A stretch of DNA of 64,000 nucleotides from Candidatus Brevundimonas phytovorans (GCA_029203145.1 CP119309.1:1885001-1949000); one strand, 5' to 3'; positions 40,741 through 50,723 are shown, counted from the first letter of the stretch. Notes: a model not told the origin generated them from the sequence alone. Made by a program: numbers and translations.

Positions 40741-41847
40741 ATGGGACCGCTTTCTGGACTACGCATCATCGAGATCGACGGCCTGGGGCCCGTCACCTTC
40801 GCCGGCATGGTGCTGGCCGACATGGGGGCCGAGGTCCTGCGTCTGACTCGCGGCGGCGGCGCGCCGGCCGCCGTGTTCGAGGAGGTCGGCGGCGCGGTCC
40901 TGCACCGCGGCCGCCCCGCCGTGCCGGTCGATCTGAAATCGATCGAGGACCGCGACCGGGTCCTGACCCTGATCGAGAGCGCCGACGCCCTGATCGAAGG
41001 CTTCCGCCCCGGCGTGATGGAGCGGCTGGGCCTGGGACCAGAGGTCTGCGCCGCGCGCAATCCACGCCTCGTCTACGGCCGCGTCACCGGTTGGGGCCAG
41101 ACCGGGCCAATGGCCGATCAGGTGGGGCACGACATCAACTATCTGGCCCTGTCCGGCGCCCTCTATCCGATAGGCCCGGGCGATCAGCCGCCGTCGCCCC
41201 CGCTCAACCTGGTCGGCGACTACGGCGGCGGGGCCATGATGCTGGTCAGCGGCGTCCTGGCCGCCCTGCTGGAGGCGAAGACCACCGGTCACGGGCGGGT
41301 CGTGGACGCCGCCATGACCGACGGCTCGGCCCTGTTGACCAGCCTGTTCCACGCCCTGCGCGCCCGCGGCCTATGGAACGACCAGCGCGAAACGAATCTG
41401 CTGGACGGCGGCACGCCCTTCTATCGCTGCTACGCCTGTCGCGACGGGGGCTTCGTCGCAGTCGGGGCGCTGGAGCCGCGCTTCTACGCCGCCCTGATCG
41501 CCGGCCTCGGCCTGACCCCGGACGAAGCGCCCCAATTCGACCGCCAGAACTGGCCCGCGCTTCAGGCCCGCTTCACCGCCCTGTTCGCCACGCGCGACCG
41601 CGACGACTGGGGCGCGCATTTCGCCGGGACCGAGGCCTGCGTCACCCCCGTCCTGACCTTGGGCGAAGCCGCCGGCCATCCGCACAATCAGGCCCGTGGG
41701 ACCTTCATCGAGGCCGGGATCGTCCAGCCCGCGCCGGCGCCGCGCTTCGCTGCGCCGCACGAGCTCGCCTTGGCCGCCGTCGTCAGCCCCGACCGCCCGA
41801 CCCAGACCCTGGATCGGGCCCTGACCGAATGGCCAATTCGTCTCTGA
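40741..41847 (+). CDS. Alpha-methylacyl-CoA racemase (CaiB/BaiF family)
   Basis: This 368-aa protein opens PLSGLRIIEIDGLGPVTFAGM and contains GHDINYLALSGAL with H130, and NLVGDYGGGAMM with D160. These match the His/Asp pair (126/156) of the mycobacterial racemase MCR, so racemase fits better than transferase. It inverts the 2-methyl stereocentre of acyl-CoA thioesters, a step needed for degrading sterol side chains (C-25) and branched fatty acids. It lies just across the tRNA from the steroid region, alone in its direction, so it may serve that pathway or general lipid metabolism. Confidence 0.9.
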   Translation: MGPLSGLRIIEIDGLGPVTFAGMVLADMGAEVLRLTRGGGAPAAVFEEVGGAVLHRGRPAVPVDLKSIEDRDRVLTLIESADALIEGFRPGVMERLGLGPEVCAARNPRLVYGRVTGWGQTGPMADQVGHDINYLALSGALYPIGPGDQPPSPPLNLVGDYGGGAMMLVSGVLAALLEAKTTGHGRVVDAAMTDGSALLTSLFHALRARGLWNDQRETNLLDGGTPFYRCYACRDGGFVAVGALEPRFYAALIAGLGLTPDEAPQFDRQNWPALQARFTALFATRDRDDWGAHFAGTEACVTPVLTLGEAAGHPHNQARGTFIEAGIVQPAPAPRFAAPHELALAAVVSPDRPTQTLDRALTEWPIRL

Positions 41848-41957
41848 CGCCCTGTGACGCGAAAGGTTCAGTTGCGGTTCATTCTCGTTCAGTCAACAAA
41901 GGACGGAACCCAGCGCCGCAGACGGCGTTTGCCACCCCACAGGGGGAAGAAATTCAG

Positions 41958-42236
41958 ATGAACCAGTTGATTGTAAAACGTTTGCTGCTGGCGACCAGCC
42001 TCAGCGCCGCCGCCCTTCTCGCCGCCTGCAGCGATCCCGCCTCGGATCACGACTACGACGCCGTCGAGGTCCAGACCGAGGAGCCGAGCGCGCCCGCCGC
42101 TGAAGAATCGGCCGCCCCCGCGGTGGCCGAGGCGCCGATCCCGACCGACGCCCCGCCGCCGGTCGACACCCTGCCGCCCGAACAACGCACCTCGGAACAG
42201 ACGGTGCAACCGGAAAGCGATACGCTGTTCTACTGA
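41958..42236 (+). CDS. Small acidic lipoprotein
   Basis: This 92-aa protein has a lipoprotein signal: basic start MNQLIVKR, hydrophobic stretch and lipobox LAAC with lipidation Cys24. The mature part is Pro/Glu/Ala-rich and acidic (EEPSAPAAEESAAPA...), probably unstructured, and ends ESDTLFY. GGGGAAG lies about 12 nt upstream of ATG 41958. No family is recognised. It sits 55 nt before tamA in the same direction and could be co-transcribed, but a link to outer-membrane assembly is only positional. Confidence 0.8.
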   Translation: MNQLIVKRLLLATSLSAAALLAACSDPASDHDYDAVEVQTEEPSAPAAEESAAPAVAEAPIPTDAPPPVDTLPPEQRTSEQTVQPESDTLFY

Positions 42237-42291
42237 TTCCGCCAGAACGGCGTCCGCTCCAGTCGTTGCGCTCTGAAACCAAGGCTCCAGT

Positions 42292-44100
42292 TTGACGTCG
42301 AGGCCCCCTCTCCTTCTCGCCGCCCCCCTCCTCAGCGGCCTGGCGCTCTGGGCGGCATGCAGCCCTGCCGCCGTCGCGGCCGAGCCCAAGGCCGAGATTC
42401 GCGGCGAGATCGACAGCGAACTGCGCCGCCAGCTGGAACAGGCGATCGGTCAGGTCGAGGCCGCCCCCGCCAACCGGTTCGAGGCCCGTCGTCGCGCCCG
42501 CGCCGCGATGGAGGCCGCCCAGGCCCTGCTGCGCTCGGAAGGCTATTACCAGCCGACGCTTGAGGACGACGTCGAGGGCGAGGACAAGCCCGTTGCGATC
42601 GTCACCGTCACGCCCGGCCGCCGCTTCATGCTCGACGAGACCCGGGTCAACTGGCTCGCGCCCGTTCCCGACGCCGTGACCCAGCAGGTCGTGACCAAGG
42701 ACATGGCCCTGACGCCCGGCGAGCCGGGACGCGCCCCCGACGTCCTGGCCGCCGAAGGCCGCATCGTGGCGGGCCTGACCCGCGAAGGCTATGCCGACGC
42801 CAAGGCCGAACCGCGCCGCGTCGTCGTCGATCACGCCACCTTCACGGTCCAGCCCAATTTCAACATCGCCTCGGGCGCTCTGGTCCGCCTCGACGGCTTG
42901 CAGGTGCGGACGCGCGGCCCGACCAATCCCGAATGGGTCGCTGGCCTGGCGCCCTGGAAGGCGGGCGACCGCTATGATCCCGAGGACGTGGCCGAGCTGG
43001 AACGCCGCCTGCTGGACACCGGCGTCTATGACGGCGTCAACGTCTCCCTGTCGCCGCTCGATCAGGTGACGGCCGACGGCCTGCGCCCCGTCGTGGTCGG
43101 CCTGTCAGACCGCCCGCGCAGTCTGCTGGAGGCCGGCGCCACCTATTCGACCGCAGAGGGGGTCGGCGTGGACGTGTTCCAGACCCGCTTCAACCGCTTC
43201 GGACGCGCCGCGACGGTCAAGTACGGACTTCGTTTCGCCAGCATCGACAGCCGTCTCGGCGGCGAGGTCAGCCTGCCTCACTGGCGCCGACCGGGCCGGA
43301 CGCTGAAGCTGTCCTCCTACCTCGTCAACGAACAGACCGACGCCTACGACCGTAGCGCCGTCAGCGTGAACGCCGACCTGACCCAGCGCATCGGCAAGAC
43401 CTCCTTCTTCACCTACGGCCTGGGCGTCGACGCCGGCCAGTACACGGAAAACCGCTTCGACCCGATCACTCAGGCGCCGATCACCTTCGACCGCGACCTG
43501 GCCATCGTGACGGGGCGGGCCAGCGCCTTCATGGATCGCTCCAACGACCCGCTGAACCCGACCACCGGCTTCCGCCTCTATGTCTCGGCCCAGCCGACCG
43601 CCGTGACCGGCGAGGACACGGTGCTGTTCCTGAGGACCGAGGGCCAGGCCACCGGCTATCTGCCCTTGCAGGATGGCGCCAAGACGGTGTTGGCCGGGCG
43701 TGTCCGCATGGGCTCCATCATCGGCGGCGAGGAGCTGACGGTGCCGTCGGACCGCCTCTTCTATTCCGGCGGCGGCGGCTCTGTGCGCGGCTATTCCTAT
43801 CAGAGCATCAACCCGCGTCTGCCCGACAACACCCCGCGCGGCGGCCTGTCGCTGTTCGAGACCTCGCTGGAGGTGCGGCGGGATATCGGCGCCAAGTTCC
43901 AGGCTGTGGGCTTCATCGACGCCGGCGCCATCGGTTTCCAGGAAACGCCCAACTTCAACAACCTACGCTACGGCGCGGGCGTCGGGGTCCGCTACAAGCT
44001 GCCCTTTGGTCCGGTCCGCGCCGACATCGCCATTCCGCTGGACAAGCGTGAGGGCGACAGCAACTTCCAGCTCTACATCAGCATCGGCCAGGCGTTTTGA
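42292..44100 (+). CDS. tamA: TamA, outer-membrane translocation/assembly protein (Omp85 family)
   Basis: This 602-aa protein has a signal peptide (cleavage probably after AVA near residue 30), POTRA-type repeats up to about residue 260, then a C-terminal 16-stranded Omp85 barrel with the loop motif GSVRGYSY near 495-502 and a final aromatic residue (IGQAF). TamA inserts selected outer-membrane proteins together with inner-membrane TamB. The start is a TTG with a poor ribosome-binding site. The last codons overlap the tamB start by 4 nt, the usual tamA-tamB order. Confidence 0.92.
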   Translation: MTSRPPLLLAAPLLSGLALWAACSPAAVAAEPKAEIRGEIDSELRRQLEQAIGQVEAAPANRFEARRRARAAMEAAQALLRSEGYYQPTLEDDVEGEDKPVAIVTVTPGRRFMLDETRVNWLAPVPDAVTQQVVTKDMALTPGEPGRAPDVLAAEGRIVAGLTREGYADAKAEPRRVVVDHATFTVQPNFNIASGALVRLDGLQVRTRGPTNPEWVAGLAPWKAGDRYDPEDVAELERRLLDTGVYDGVNVSLSPLDQVTADGLRPVVVGLSDRPRSLLEAGATYSTAEGVGVDVFQTRFNRFGRAATVKYGLRFASIDSRLGGEVSLPHWRRPGRTLKLSSYLVNEQTDAYDRSAVSVNADLTQRIGKTSFFTYGLGVDAGQYTENRFDPITQAPITFDRDLAIVTGRASAFMDRSNDPLNPTTGFRLYVSAQPTAVTGEDTVLFLRTEGQATGYLPLQDGAKTVLAGRVRMGSIIGGEELTVPSDRLFYSGGGGSVRGYSYQSINPRLPDNTPRGGLSLFETSLEVRRDIGAKFQAVGFIDAGAIGFQETPNFNNLRYGAGVGVRYKLPFGPVRADIAIPLDKREGDSNFQLYISIGQAF

Positions 44101-47100
44101 CCGACACTCCCCCGCCTCACGAACCCGAAGCGGAACGCCCCGCCGACACGCCCGCCAAGGCGGAAAAGCGCAAGCGCACGCGCCTGCAACTGATCGCCTT
44201 CGTCTCCGGCGTCGTGGTCGCCGCCCTGCTGGCCCTGACCCTCGTCGCGGCCGTCGGCGGGCGCATGTATCTGGTCTCGGATTCCGGGCGCGACCTGATC
44301 ACCAGCTTCGTCGCCGGCAAGAAGATCAGCCGATATGGCCGCATCAACGTCGAGGGCCTGAAGGGCGACCTGTTCAACGACTTCACCCTGGACCGCGTCA
44401 CGGTCACGGATGAAAAAGGCGTCTGGCTCGAAGCCACCAACGTCCGCGTCGACTGGTCCTACTGGCCCCTGCTGATGCGCCGTTTCCATGCCAAGGAGAT
44501 CACGGCCGATCAGATCCGCCTGATCCGCCGCCCCCTGCTGGAACCCCGGCTAGAACCCAGCGGCCCCCAGGCCATCACCGTCGACATCGACCGGTTCCGC
44601 GCCAACGTCGAACTGATGGAGGACTTCTCCAAGGAATACGGCCGCTGGACCTTGACCGGCGACGCTGAAATCCCGCGCAAGGGCGACAAGATCGTCAACG
44701 TCAACGCCTTCAGTCTGAACCGCAAGGGCGATCACCTGCTGCTCAAGGCTGTCATCGGCAAGACGCCTGAGAACCTGCGGGTCAACCTGCGCGCCAATGA
44801 GGCTCAGGGCGGGCCGATCGCCGGGTCGCTGGGCTATTCCCCCGACAAGCCCTTCTCGGCCGTCGCCGTGATCAACGGCGAGATCGTCAACATCGAGGTC
44901 AAGACCGGCGACTTCACCCCCCTGTCGGTCAAGGGCCGCTACGGCAAGGACGGCGCGCGCATCGGCGGCTATGCCGACTTCTCGGGCTCCGACCTGCTGG
45001 CGCCCTTTGTCGAGCGGATCGGCCGCACCGCCCGCTTCGGCTTCGCCACCACGCCGGACCAGACGCGCGAAGGCTTCCAGGGCGTGGCCTGGACCCTCAG
45101 CGCCGACAACATCCAGTCCAGGGCGCGCGGACTGATCCGGCTCAAGGACCGCACCGCCCCTGACGGCGTCAGCCTGACGATCTCCACCCCCTCGCTGAAC
45201 CGCCTGGTCGGCTTCACCCTGGCCGAAGGCGCCACCTATACCGGGGTGTTCAAGGGCGACGCCAGGACCTGGACCCTGCAAGGTTCGGCCAGCCTTCAGG
45301 ACGCCAATCTGGCCAGCTATCGCGCCGCCCGCATCTCGGGCCCGCTCGACATCGCCGTGAACAAGGGCCGTATCGACATCACGACCGACGCCCGCGCGGT
45401 CGGCGGCTCGACCGCCGGCATCATCGGCGCCCTGCTGGGCGCGACCCCGCGCGTGCGGCTTGAGGGCTCGCGGACCACCGACGGCGTCTATCTGCTGAAG
45501 AAGATCGACGGACGGGGCCAGGCCCTGACCCTGACCGGATCGGGCGGTCGCAGCCTGACCGGCGGCCTCAGCTTCCGGGGCGAAGCCGACATCACCGACA
45601 TCTCGCGCATCCGTCGCGACGCCAAGGGGTCGTTCAGCGGCCCGATCCAGGCCAGCAAGGCGCGCGGCAAGACCCCCTGGATGCTCAGCTTCGACGGCCG
45701 CGGCTCGCGCATGAGCGTCGGCATGGACGAACTGGACCGCCTGCTGGGACCGACCCCGCGCCTCAAGGCCGCCGGCTCATGGCGTAGCGGCGTCCTGGCC
45801 ATCGACAGCAGCGAACTGACCGGCGCCGCCGGCCGCATGGGCGCCAAGGGCCTGATCGAGGGCGGCAAGATGCGTCTGGCCCTCGACTGGAACGCCCGCG
45901 GCCCGTTCGGCGTCGGCCCGGTCGCCATCGACGGCGCCATGAGCGGCGACGGCGCCCTGACCGGCACCCTGGCCCAACCCCGCGCCGACCTGCGCGCCGC
46001 CTTCGACAAGGTCTCCGCCAGCGGTCTGGTCCTGACCAACGCCGACCTGATCCTCAGCTTCCGCAAGGGCGCCGACGCGTCCGACGGGCGGATCGTGCTC
46101 AACTCCGGCTCCAACTACGGCCCGGCGCGGGCCTCGGGGAACTTCTTCCTCGGCGGCCAGCGCCTTCGCCTGACCGAGGTGGACCTCAACGCCGGCGGCG
46201 TGACGGCGCAAGGCGCCATCGCCCTGTCCAACAACTTCCCCTCCAGCGCCGACCTGACCTTCACCGCGCGTCAGGGCGCCTTCCTGGCCTCGGGCGAGGC
46301 CCATGGCCGGGTGCGTCTGACCGACGGCGGCGGCGATCAGAGCGCCATCCTCGACGTGACCGGGCGCAACGTCCGCCTGACCGGATCGACCTGGGTGATC
46401 CGCAGCCTGTCGCTCAAGGGTCAGGGCACGCTGGATCGCCTGCCCTTCACCCTGTCCGCCGACGTCGGGGGCGCCACCCCGGTCCAGTTCAACGGCACCG
46501 GCGAATACGCCCGCCAGGGCCAGGGTCAGGCTCTGGCCCAGACCATCACCCTGCGCGGCGGCGGCCGTGTGCGCGAGGTCGCCTTCACCACCCGCGCCCC
46601 AGCCGTGCTCGCCCTGAAGGGCGACGGCCGTGTGGTCCGCGTCGATCTGGGCGTCGGCGGCGGCGTCCTGACCGGCGAACTGCGCCAGGACAAGGCCGGC
46701 AGCGCCATTCAGGCGGATCTGACCAATGTCGAGATGGGGTCCCTGGCCCCCGACCTGCGCGGTCAGGTCACCGGCCGCGTCTCGCTGCAAGGCGCGGGCG
46801 CCACCCTGAACGGGTCGGCCAACATCGACCTGAAACAGCTTCGCAGCATCGACGCGCCCCGCGGCCTGGCCGTGGACGGCACGCTCAACGCTGACCTGAG
46901 CGACAATATTCTGCGCCTGCGGGCCCAGGCCCACGACGGCGCGGCGGTTCAGGCCTCGGCCGACATCAGCCTGCCGGTCGAGGCTTCGGCCGCCCCGCTG
47001 CGGCTGGCCGTCGCCCGCACCCGCGACATGTCGGGCCAGGTCGCCGTCAACGGCCAGATCCAGCCCATCTGGGACCTCTTCCTCGGCGGCGCCCAATCCC

Positions 47101-48344
47101 TGTCGGGCCAGGTCGCCGCGCGCGCCACCCTCGGCGGAACCCTAAACGAGCCCCGCCTCAACGGCCGCCTGGACCTGACCCAGGGCGCCTTCCGCGACAG
47201 CGCCACCGGACTTCGTCTTGAAGGCGTCACCCTGGCCAGCCGCTTCGACGGCAACCAGGCCGTGATCGAACGCTTCGAGGGCGCCGACGGCGTCAAGGGC
47301 ACGGTGACGGGCAGCGGCGAGCTGGGTCTGCGCCAGGGCTCCGGCTCGACTCTGCGGCTGGAACTGACCCGCTTCCGGGTCATCGACAACGACATCGCCA
47401 AGGCCCGCGCCAACGGAGTCCTGACGGCGGTGCGCGGCGCGGACGGCAACGTCCAGCTCAGCGGCGACCTGAAGATCGACGAGGCGGACATTTCGCCCAA
47501 CCTGCCTGGCTCAAACGGCGTGGTGAAGATGGAGGTGGTCGAGATCAACCGTCCCGGCGGCGATCCCGTCGAGACCGAGGTCAAGTCGCGCGGCCCGCAG
47601 ATCGGCCTCAACCTCAATCTGACCGGGCGCGAAATCCACGTCCGCGGACGCGGCCTGAACGTTGAACTGGCCGCCAACGCCCGCGTGCGCGGCACCATCT
47701 CTCAGCCGCAGCTCAGCGGCACGGCGAATGTGGTGCGCGGCGACTATGAGTTCGCAGGCAAGCGCTTCGTCTTCGACGACAGCGGCTCGGTCATCCTGTC
47801 GACCGATCCGGCCCGCATCCGCCTGAACCTGGCGGCGGTGCGCGAAGACCCGGCCCTGACGGCGACCATCAAGGTCACAGGCACCGCGGCCCAGCCCAAG
47901 ATCGAGCTGACCTCGACCCCCGCCCTGCCCCAGGATGAAATCCTGTCGCAGGTCCTGTTCGGCCGCTCGGCGTCCCAGTTGTCAGGCTTCGAGGCGGCGC
48001 AGCTGGCCTCGGCCGTGGCCTCCCTGGCCGGCGGCGGCGGCTTCGACGTGATCGGCAACCTGCGCGAACTGGCGGGCCTTGACCGCCTGTCCTTCGGCGG
48101 CGAGGCGTCCAGCCTGACGGTCGCCGGCGGCCGGTACATCACCGATGACGTCTATCTGGAGATCATCGGCGGCGGCGAAGGCGGGGCGGCGGTCAATGTC
48201 GAATGGCAGGTGCGCCGCAACCTGGCGGTCAGCTCAAAGTTCGGCGGCGAAGGCGACGCCAGCCTTTCCGTCCGCTGGCGCCGCGAAAGCGACCGCCCCG
48301 GCGGCGAGCGCGCCACCGACCGACGCCGGAACCGCAGCCGCTAG
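44097..48344 (+). CDS. tamB: TamB, inner-membrane component of the translocation/assembly module
   Basis: This 1415-aa protein has a short basic cytoplasmic end, one membrane anchor (about residues 34-58), then a very long periplasmic part of repeated beta-strand units typical of AsmA/TamB bridge proteins, and a C-terminal DUF490 domain (from about residue 1080) with FAGKRFVFDDSGSVILS and QDEILSQVLFGRSASQLS. It spans the periplasm, handing proteins or lipids to TamA. The start is TTG 44097, inside the tamA stop region, so it is probably translated by coupling. The C-terminal tail is very basic (RRESDRPGGERATDRRRNRSR region). Confidence 0.93.
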   Translation: MTDTPPPHEPEAERPADTPAKAEKRKRTRLQLIAFVSGVVVAALLALTLVAAVGGRMYLVSDSGRDLITSFVAGKKISRYGRINVEGLKGDLFNDFTLDRVTVTDEKGVWLEATNVRVDWSYWPLLMRRFHAKEITADQIRLIRRPLLEPRLEPSGPQAITVDIDRFRANVELMEDFSKEYGRWTLTGDAEIPRKGDKIVNVNAFSLNRKGDHLLLKAVIGKTPENLRVNLRANEAQGGPIAGSLGYSPDKPFSAVAVINGEIVNIEVKTGDFTPLSVKGRYGKDGARIGGYADFSGSDLLAPFVERIGRTARFGFATTPDQTREGFQGVAWTLSADNIQSRARGLIRLKDRTAPDGVSLTISTPSLNRLVGFTLAEGATYTGVFKGDARTWTLQGSASLQDANLASYRAARISGPLDIAVNKGRIDITTDARAVGGSTAGIIGALLGATPRVRLEGSRTTDGVYLLKKIDGRGQALTLTGSGGRSLTGGLSFRGEADITDISRIRRDAKGSFSGPIQASKARGKTPWMLSFDGRGSRMSVGMDELDRLLGPTPRLKAAGSWRSGVLAIDSSELTGAAGRMGAKGLIEGGKMRLALDWNARGPFGVGPVAIDGAMSGDGALTGTLAQPRADLRAAFDKVSASGLVLTNADLILSFRKGADASDGRIVLNSGSNYGPARASGNFFLGGQRLRLTEVDLNAGGVTAQGAIALSNNFPSSADLTFTARQGAFLASGEAHGRVRLTDGGGDQSAILDVTGRNVRLTGSTWVIRSLSLKGQGTLDRLPFTLSADVGGATPVQFNGTGEYARQGQGQALAQTITLRGGGRVREVAFTTRAPAVLALKGDGRVVRVDLGVGGGVLTGELRQDKAGSAIQADLTNVEMGSLAPDLRGQVTGRVSLQGAGATLNGSANIDLKQLRSIDAPRGLAVDGTLNADLSDNILRLRAQAHDGAAVQASADISLPVEASAAPLRLAVARTRDMSGQVAVNGQIQPIWDLFLGGAQSLSGQVAARATLGGTLNEPRLNGRLDLTQGAFRDSATGLRLEGVTLASRFDGNQAVIERFEGADGVKGTVTGSGELGLRQGSGSTLRLELTRFRVIDNDIAKARANGVLTAVRGADGNVQLSGDLKIDEADISPNLPGSNGVVKMEVVEINRPGGDPVETEVKSRGPQIGLNLNLTGREIHVRGRGLNVELAANARVRGTISQPQLSGTANVVRGDYEFAGKRFVFDDSGSVILSTDPARIRLNLAAVREDPALTATIKVTGTAAQPKIELTSTPALPQDEILSQVLFGRSASQLSGFEAAQLASAVASLAGGGGFDVIGNLRELAGLDRLSFGGEASSLTVAGGRYITDDVYLEIIGGGEGGAAVNVEWQVRRNLAVSSKFGGEGDASLSVRWRRESDRPGGERATDRRRNRSR

Positions 48345-48370
48345 GGTCTTTTGAAGGCGCCTTGATTTTC

Positions 48371-48520
48371 GTCATCCTCCGGCGAGCATAGCGAGACCGG
48401 GGGACCCAGCGGCGCCGCAGGCGATCTTTACGGCAAGCATGGCGCGTGGAGTTTTGGCTGCTACGCGCCGCCCTTCGGGTCGCTCTCCGGGCGCAGCGCA
48501 AGCACGGCCCGGAGAATGAC
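48371..48520. repeat. Intergenic inverted-repeat element (about 150 bp)
   Basis: Terminal copies GTCATCCTCCGG (48371-48382) and CCGGAGAATGAC (48509-48520) are inverted with one mismatch. The interior contains the phrase CGAGACCGGGGGACCCAG and a smaller inverted pair, GGCGCGT near 48440 with ACGCGCC near 48465. No coding potential is seen. It looks like a dispersed extragenic palindromic element, filling the whole tamB-arsC gap. Confidence 0.6.
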
Positions 48521-48523
48521 GGC

Positions 48524-48865
48524 CTATAGAATGTCCAGAATGCTCTCGACCGGCCGCCCGATCCGGGCGCCTTTCGCCGTCTGAACGATGGGCCGCTCGA
48601 CCAGCACCGGATCGGCGATCATGGCGGCGCGGATCACATCCTCGGACGCCCCGCTCTCCAGCAGTTCAGCCGTCTTCGCCTCCCGCTTGCGCAGCATCCC
48701 CGACAGGCCCACGCCCGTCTCCTTGGCCAGTTGGTCCAGGGTCGCCGCGTCCCAGCCGGTCTTCAGATACTCGACCACCGTCGGCTGAACGCCCTTGTCC
48801 AGCAACAGCTCCAGCGCCTTGCGCGAGGTCGAGCATTTCGGATTGTGGAAGATGGTGACGGTCAT
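48524..48865 (-). CDS. arsC: ArsC family reductase (arsenate reductase, glutaredoxin-coupled)
   Basis: This 113-aa thioredoxin-fold protein begins TVTIFHNPKCSTSRKA with catalytic C11 and R15, and has the distal Arg residues of the anion site in LVERPIVQTAKGARIGRP near 88-105. This is the E. coli plasmid-type ArsC layout, reducing arsenate with glutathione and glutaredoxin. No arsB/acr3 or ArsR gene is nearby, so a housekeeping role (YfgD/ArsC-like) is also possible. ATG 48865 was chosen over an upstream in-frame start that would precede the conserved N-terminus. Confidence 0.9.
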   Translation of the reverse strand: MTVTIFHNPKCSTSRKALELLLDKGVQPTVVEYLKTGWDAATLDQLAKETGVGLSGMLRKREAKTAELLESGASEDVIRAAMIADPVLVERPIVQTAKGARIGRPVESILDIL

Positions 48866-48892
48866 GGCGACACTCCTGTCTGGGGCCCTCAC

Positions 48893-49351
48893 CTAGGCCT
48901 TGTGTCCGTCTCGCGCCAGCGCCGCCGCACCGCGCAGCCCGCCAATATGCAGCACCACGCAGGCCAGCATGGCGACCGCCGCGATCATCCCGCCCCAGGC
49001 CGGAACGCCCGCCACGCCCAGCGGCGCCCCGACCAGCAGGCTGACGCCGGTGGAGCTCAACTCATACAAGGCCCAGGCCAGACCGAAGACCGGCAGGATG
49101 CGGTTGGGGCGCCGCCACTGCATCCAGCCCAGAAATCCGGCGACCAGGGCGAAGAAGACGGCGAACCCCGTCGTCGCGCCGCGAAACTCGGCATAGCTGG
49201 CCTCCGAGGCGTACCAGACCAGGCCTGCCTGCATCAGCCCCGTCGCCGCCCACAGCCAGAAACCCAGGGCGCTGAGGCGCGCCATCGCCGCGGCTGCCGA
49301 ACCCGAATCGACGGGACCGAACGGATTGGGAAAGCTGAAACGACGGTTCAT
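48893..49351 (-). CDS. Small integral membrane protein
   Basis: This 152-aa protein has a soluble start (MNRRFSFPNPFGPVDSG) and four hydrophobic segments at about 27-47, 61-79, 86-106 and 118-139. No family is recognised. The real gene is only the last part of a much longer open frame; ATG 49351 is preceded by GAGGAG-type bases and the upstream part is antisense to the M20 hydrolase. It lies 27 nt upstream of the arsC-like gene in the same direction, so the two may share a transcript. Confidence 0.75.
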   Translation of the reverse strand: MNRRFSFPNPFGPVDSGSAAAAMARLSALGFWLWAATGLMQAGLVWYASEASYAEFRGATTGFAVFFALVAGFLGWMQWRRPNRILPVFGLAWALYELSSTGVSLLVGAPLGVAGVPAWGGMIAAVAMLACVVLHIGGLRGAAALARDGHKA

Positions 49352-49468
49352 GCGCGACTCCTCGACTGCGGCGGCAAACCTATCCCGCGCGGCCCCGATT
49401 TCCCACGGGCAAGAGCGAGAAACCGCCCCGCCTTCACCTTTGCCCTGCCCCCGTCTAGTGTCGCCGTT

Positions 49469-50719
49469 ATGCGGATCGAACCTCAAGATCAGGCCGTGCT
49501 CGACCACGTCGCGGCCCAGGGCGACCTGATCGTCGCGCGGACCATCGACTGGGCCCATATCAACTCCGGCAGTCGCCACGTCGCCGGTCTGGCGCGGATG
49601 CTGGACGCGCTGGAAGCCGAGGCGCAGCGCCTGCCCGCCGCCGTCTTGCGCGTGCCCACCCAGGCCTCGACCACCGTGGCCGACAGCGGCGCCGTGGTCC
49701 CCGAGACCTACGCCGACTGCCTGACCATCACCGCCCGGCCCGAGGCCCCGATCCAGGTCGTCCTGACCGGCCACTACGACACCGTCTTCGCCGCCGACAG
49801 CGCCTTCCAGACCGTCACGACCCGCCCCGACGGCGCCCTGAACGGCCCGGGCGTGGCCGACATGAAGGGCGGGATCAGCGTCATGCTGGCCGCGCTGGAA
49901 GCCTTCGAGACCCACCCGGACAAGGCCGGCGTCGGCTGGACCGTGCTGCTCAGCCCCGACGAAGAGATCGGCTCGCCCGCCTCGGCCCCGCTGCTGGCTG
50001 AACTGGGCGCGCGCGGCCACGTCGGCCTGACCTATGAACCGGCCCTGTCCGACGGCACCTTGGCCGGCGAGCGCAAGGGCAGCGGCAACTTCCACCTGAT
50101 CGTCACCGGCAAGGCCGCCCATGCGGGCCGCGCCTTTCACGAGGGCGCCAATGCGGTCGCCGGCGCGGCCATCATCGCCGCCCGCCTGCACGGCCTGAAC
50201 GGCCAGCGCGAGGGCGTCACCGTCAATGTGGCCAAGATCGCCGGCGGCGGCGCGCTGAACGTCGTGGCCGACAACGCCGTGGTCCGCTTCAACGTCCGCG
50301 TGCCGGATCAGGCGGCGTCCGACTGGATCAACGCCTCGGTGCGCGCCATCGCCGCCGAGCCGCCCTTTCCCGGCCTGACCCTGGACCTGCACGGCGGCAT
50401 GACCCGCGCGCCCAAGCCGATGGACGCCAGCCAGACCGCCCTGTTCCACGCCGTCCGCGACGCGGGCGAGCTGCTGGGGCAAACGATCGCCTGGAAGCCC
50501 TCCGGCGGCGTCTGCGAGGGCAACAACCTGCACGCCGCGGGCCTGCCCAACGTCGACACCCTCGGCGTCGTCGGCGGCGAGATCCATTCGGATCAGGAGT
50601 TCGCCTGGCCCGCCAGCTTCGTCGAACGCGCCCAGCTGTCGGCCCTGATCCTGTGCAAGATCGCCTCGGGCGAGATTGACGCGTTGAAACTGAAACAGCT
50701 CCGACTGGAGACTATGTAA
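49469..50719 (+). CDS. M20 family metallohydrolase, candidate succinylglutamate desuccinylase
   Basis: This 416-aa dinuclear zinc hydrolase has H102 and D104 (GHYDTVF), D131 (VADMKGG), E165/E166 (SPDEEIG), E190 (TYEPAL), and a last His in GGEIHSDQEF near 388: the full M20 ligand set of DapE, ArgE and carboxypeptidase G2. The astA gene begins 4 nt after its stop. The ast pathway ends with removal of succinate from N-succinylglutamate, normally by AstE (M14 family), and no astE is in the window. I infer that this enzyme takes that step. A general aminoacyl-hydrolase is the alternative. Confidence 0.85.
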   Translation: MRIEPQDQAVLDHVAAQGDLIVARTIDWAHINSGSRHVAGLARMLDALEAEAQRLPAAVLRVPTQASTTVADSGAVVPETYADCLTITARPEAPIQVVLTGHYDTVFAADSAFQTVTTRPDGALNGPGVADMKGGISVMLAALEAFETHPDKAGVGWTVLLSPDEEIGSPASAPLLAELGARGHVGLTYEPALSDGTLAGERKGSGNFHLIVTGKAAHAGRAFHEGANAVAGAAIIAARLHGLNGQREGVTVNVAKIAGGGALNVVADNAVVRFNVRVPDQAASDWINASVRAIAAEPPFPGLTLDLHGGMTRAPKPMDASQTALFHAVRDAGELLGQTIAWKPSGGVCEGNNLHAAGLPNVDTLGVVGGEIHSDQEFAWPASFVERAQLSALILCKIASGEIDALKLKQLRLETM

Positions 50720-50723
50720 CCGT

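Noticed and set aside
48524..48865. An arsenic resistance operon
   Set aside because: Only the ArsC-family gene is present. No arsenite pump or ArsR-type regulator lies nearby.
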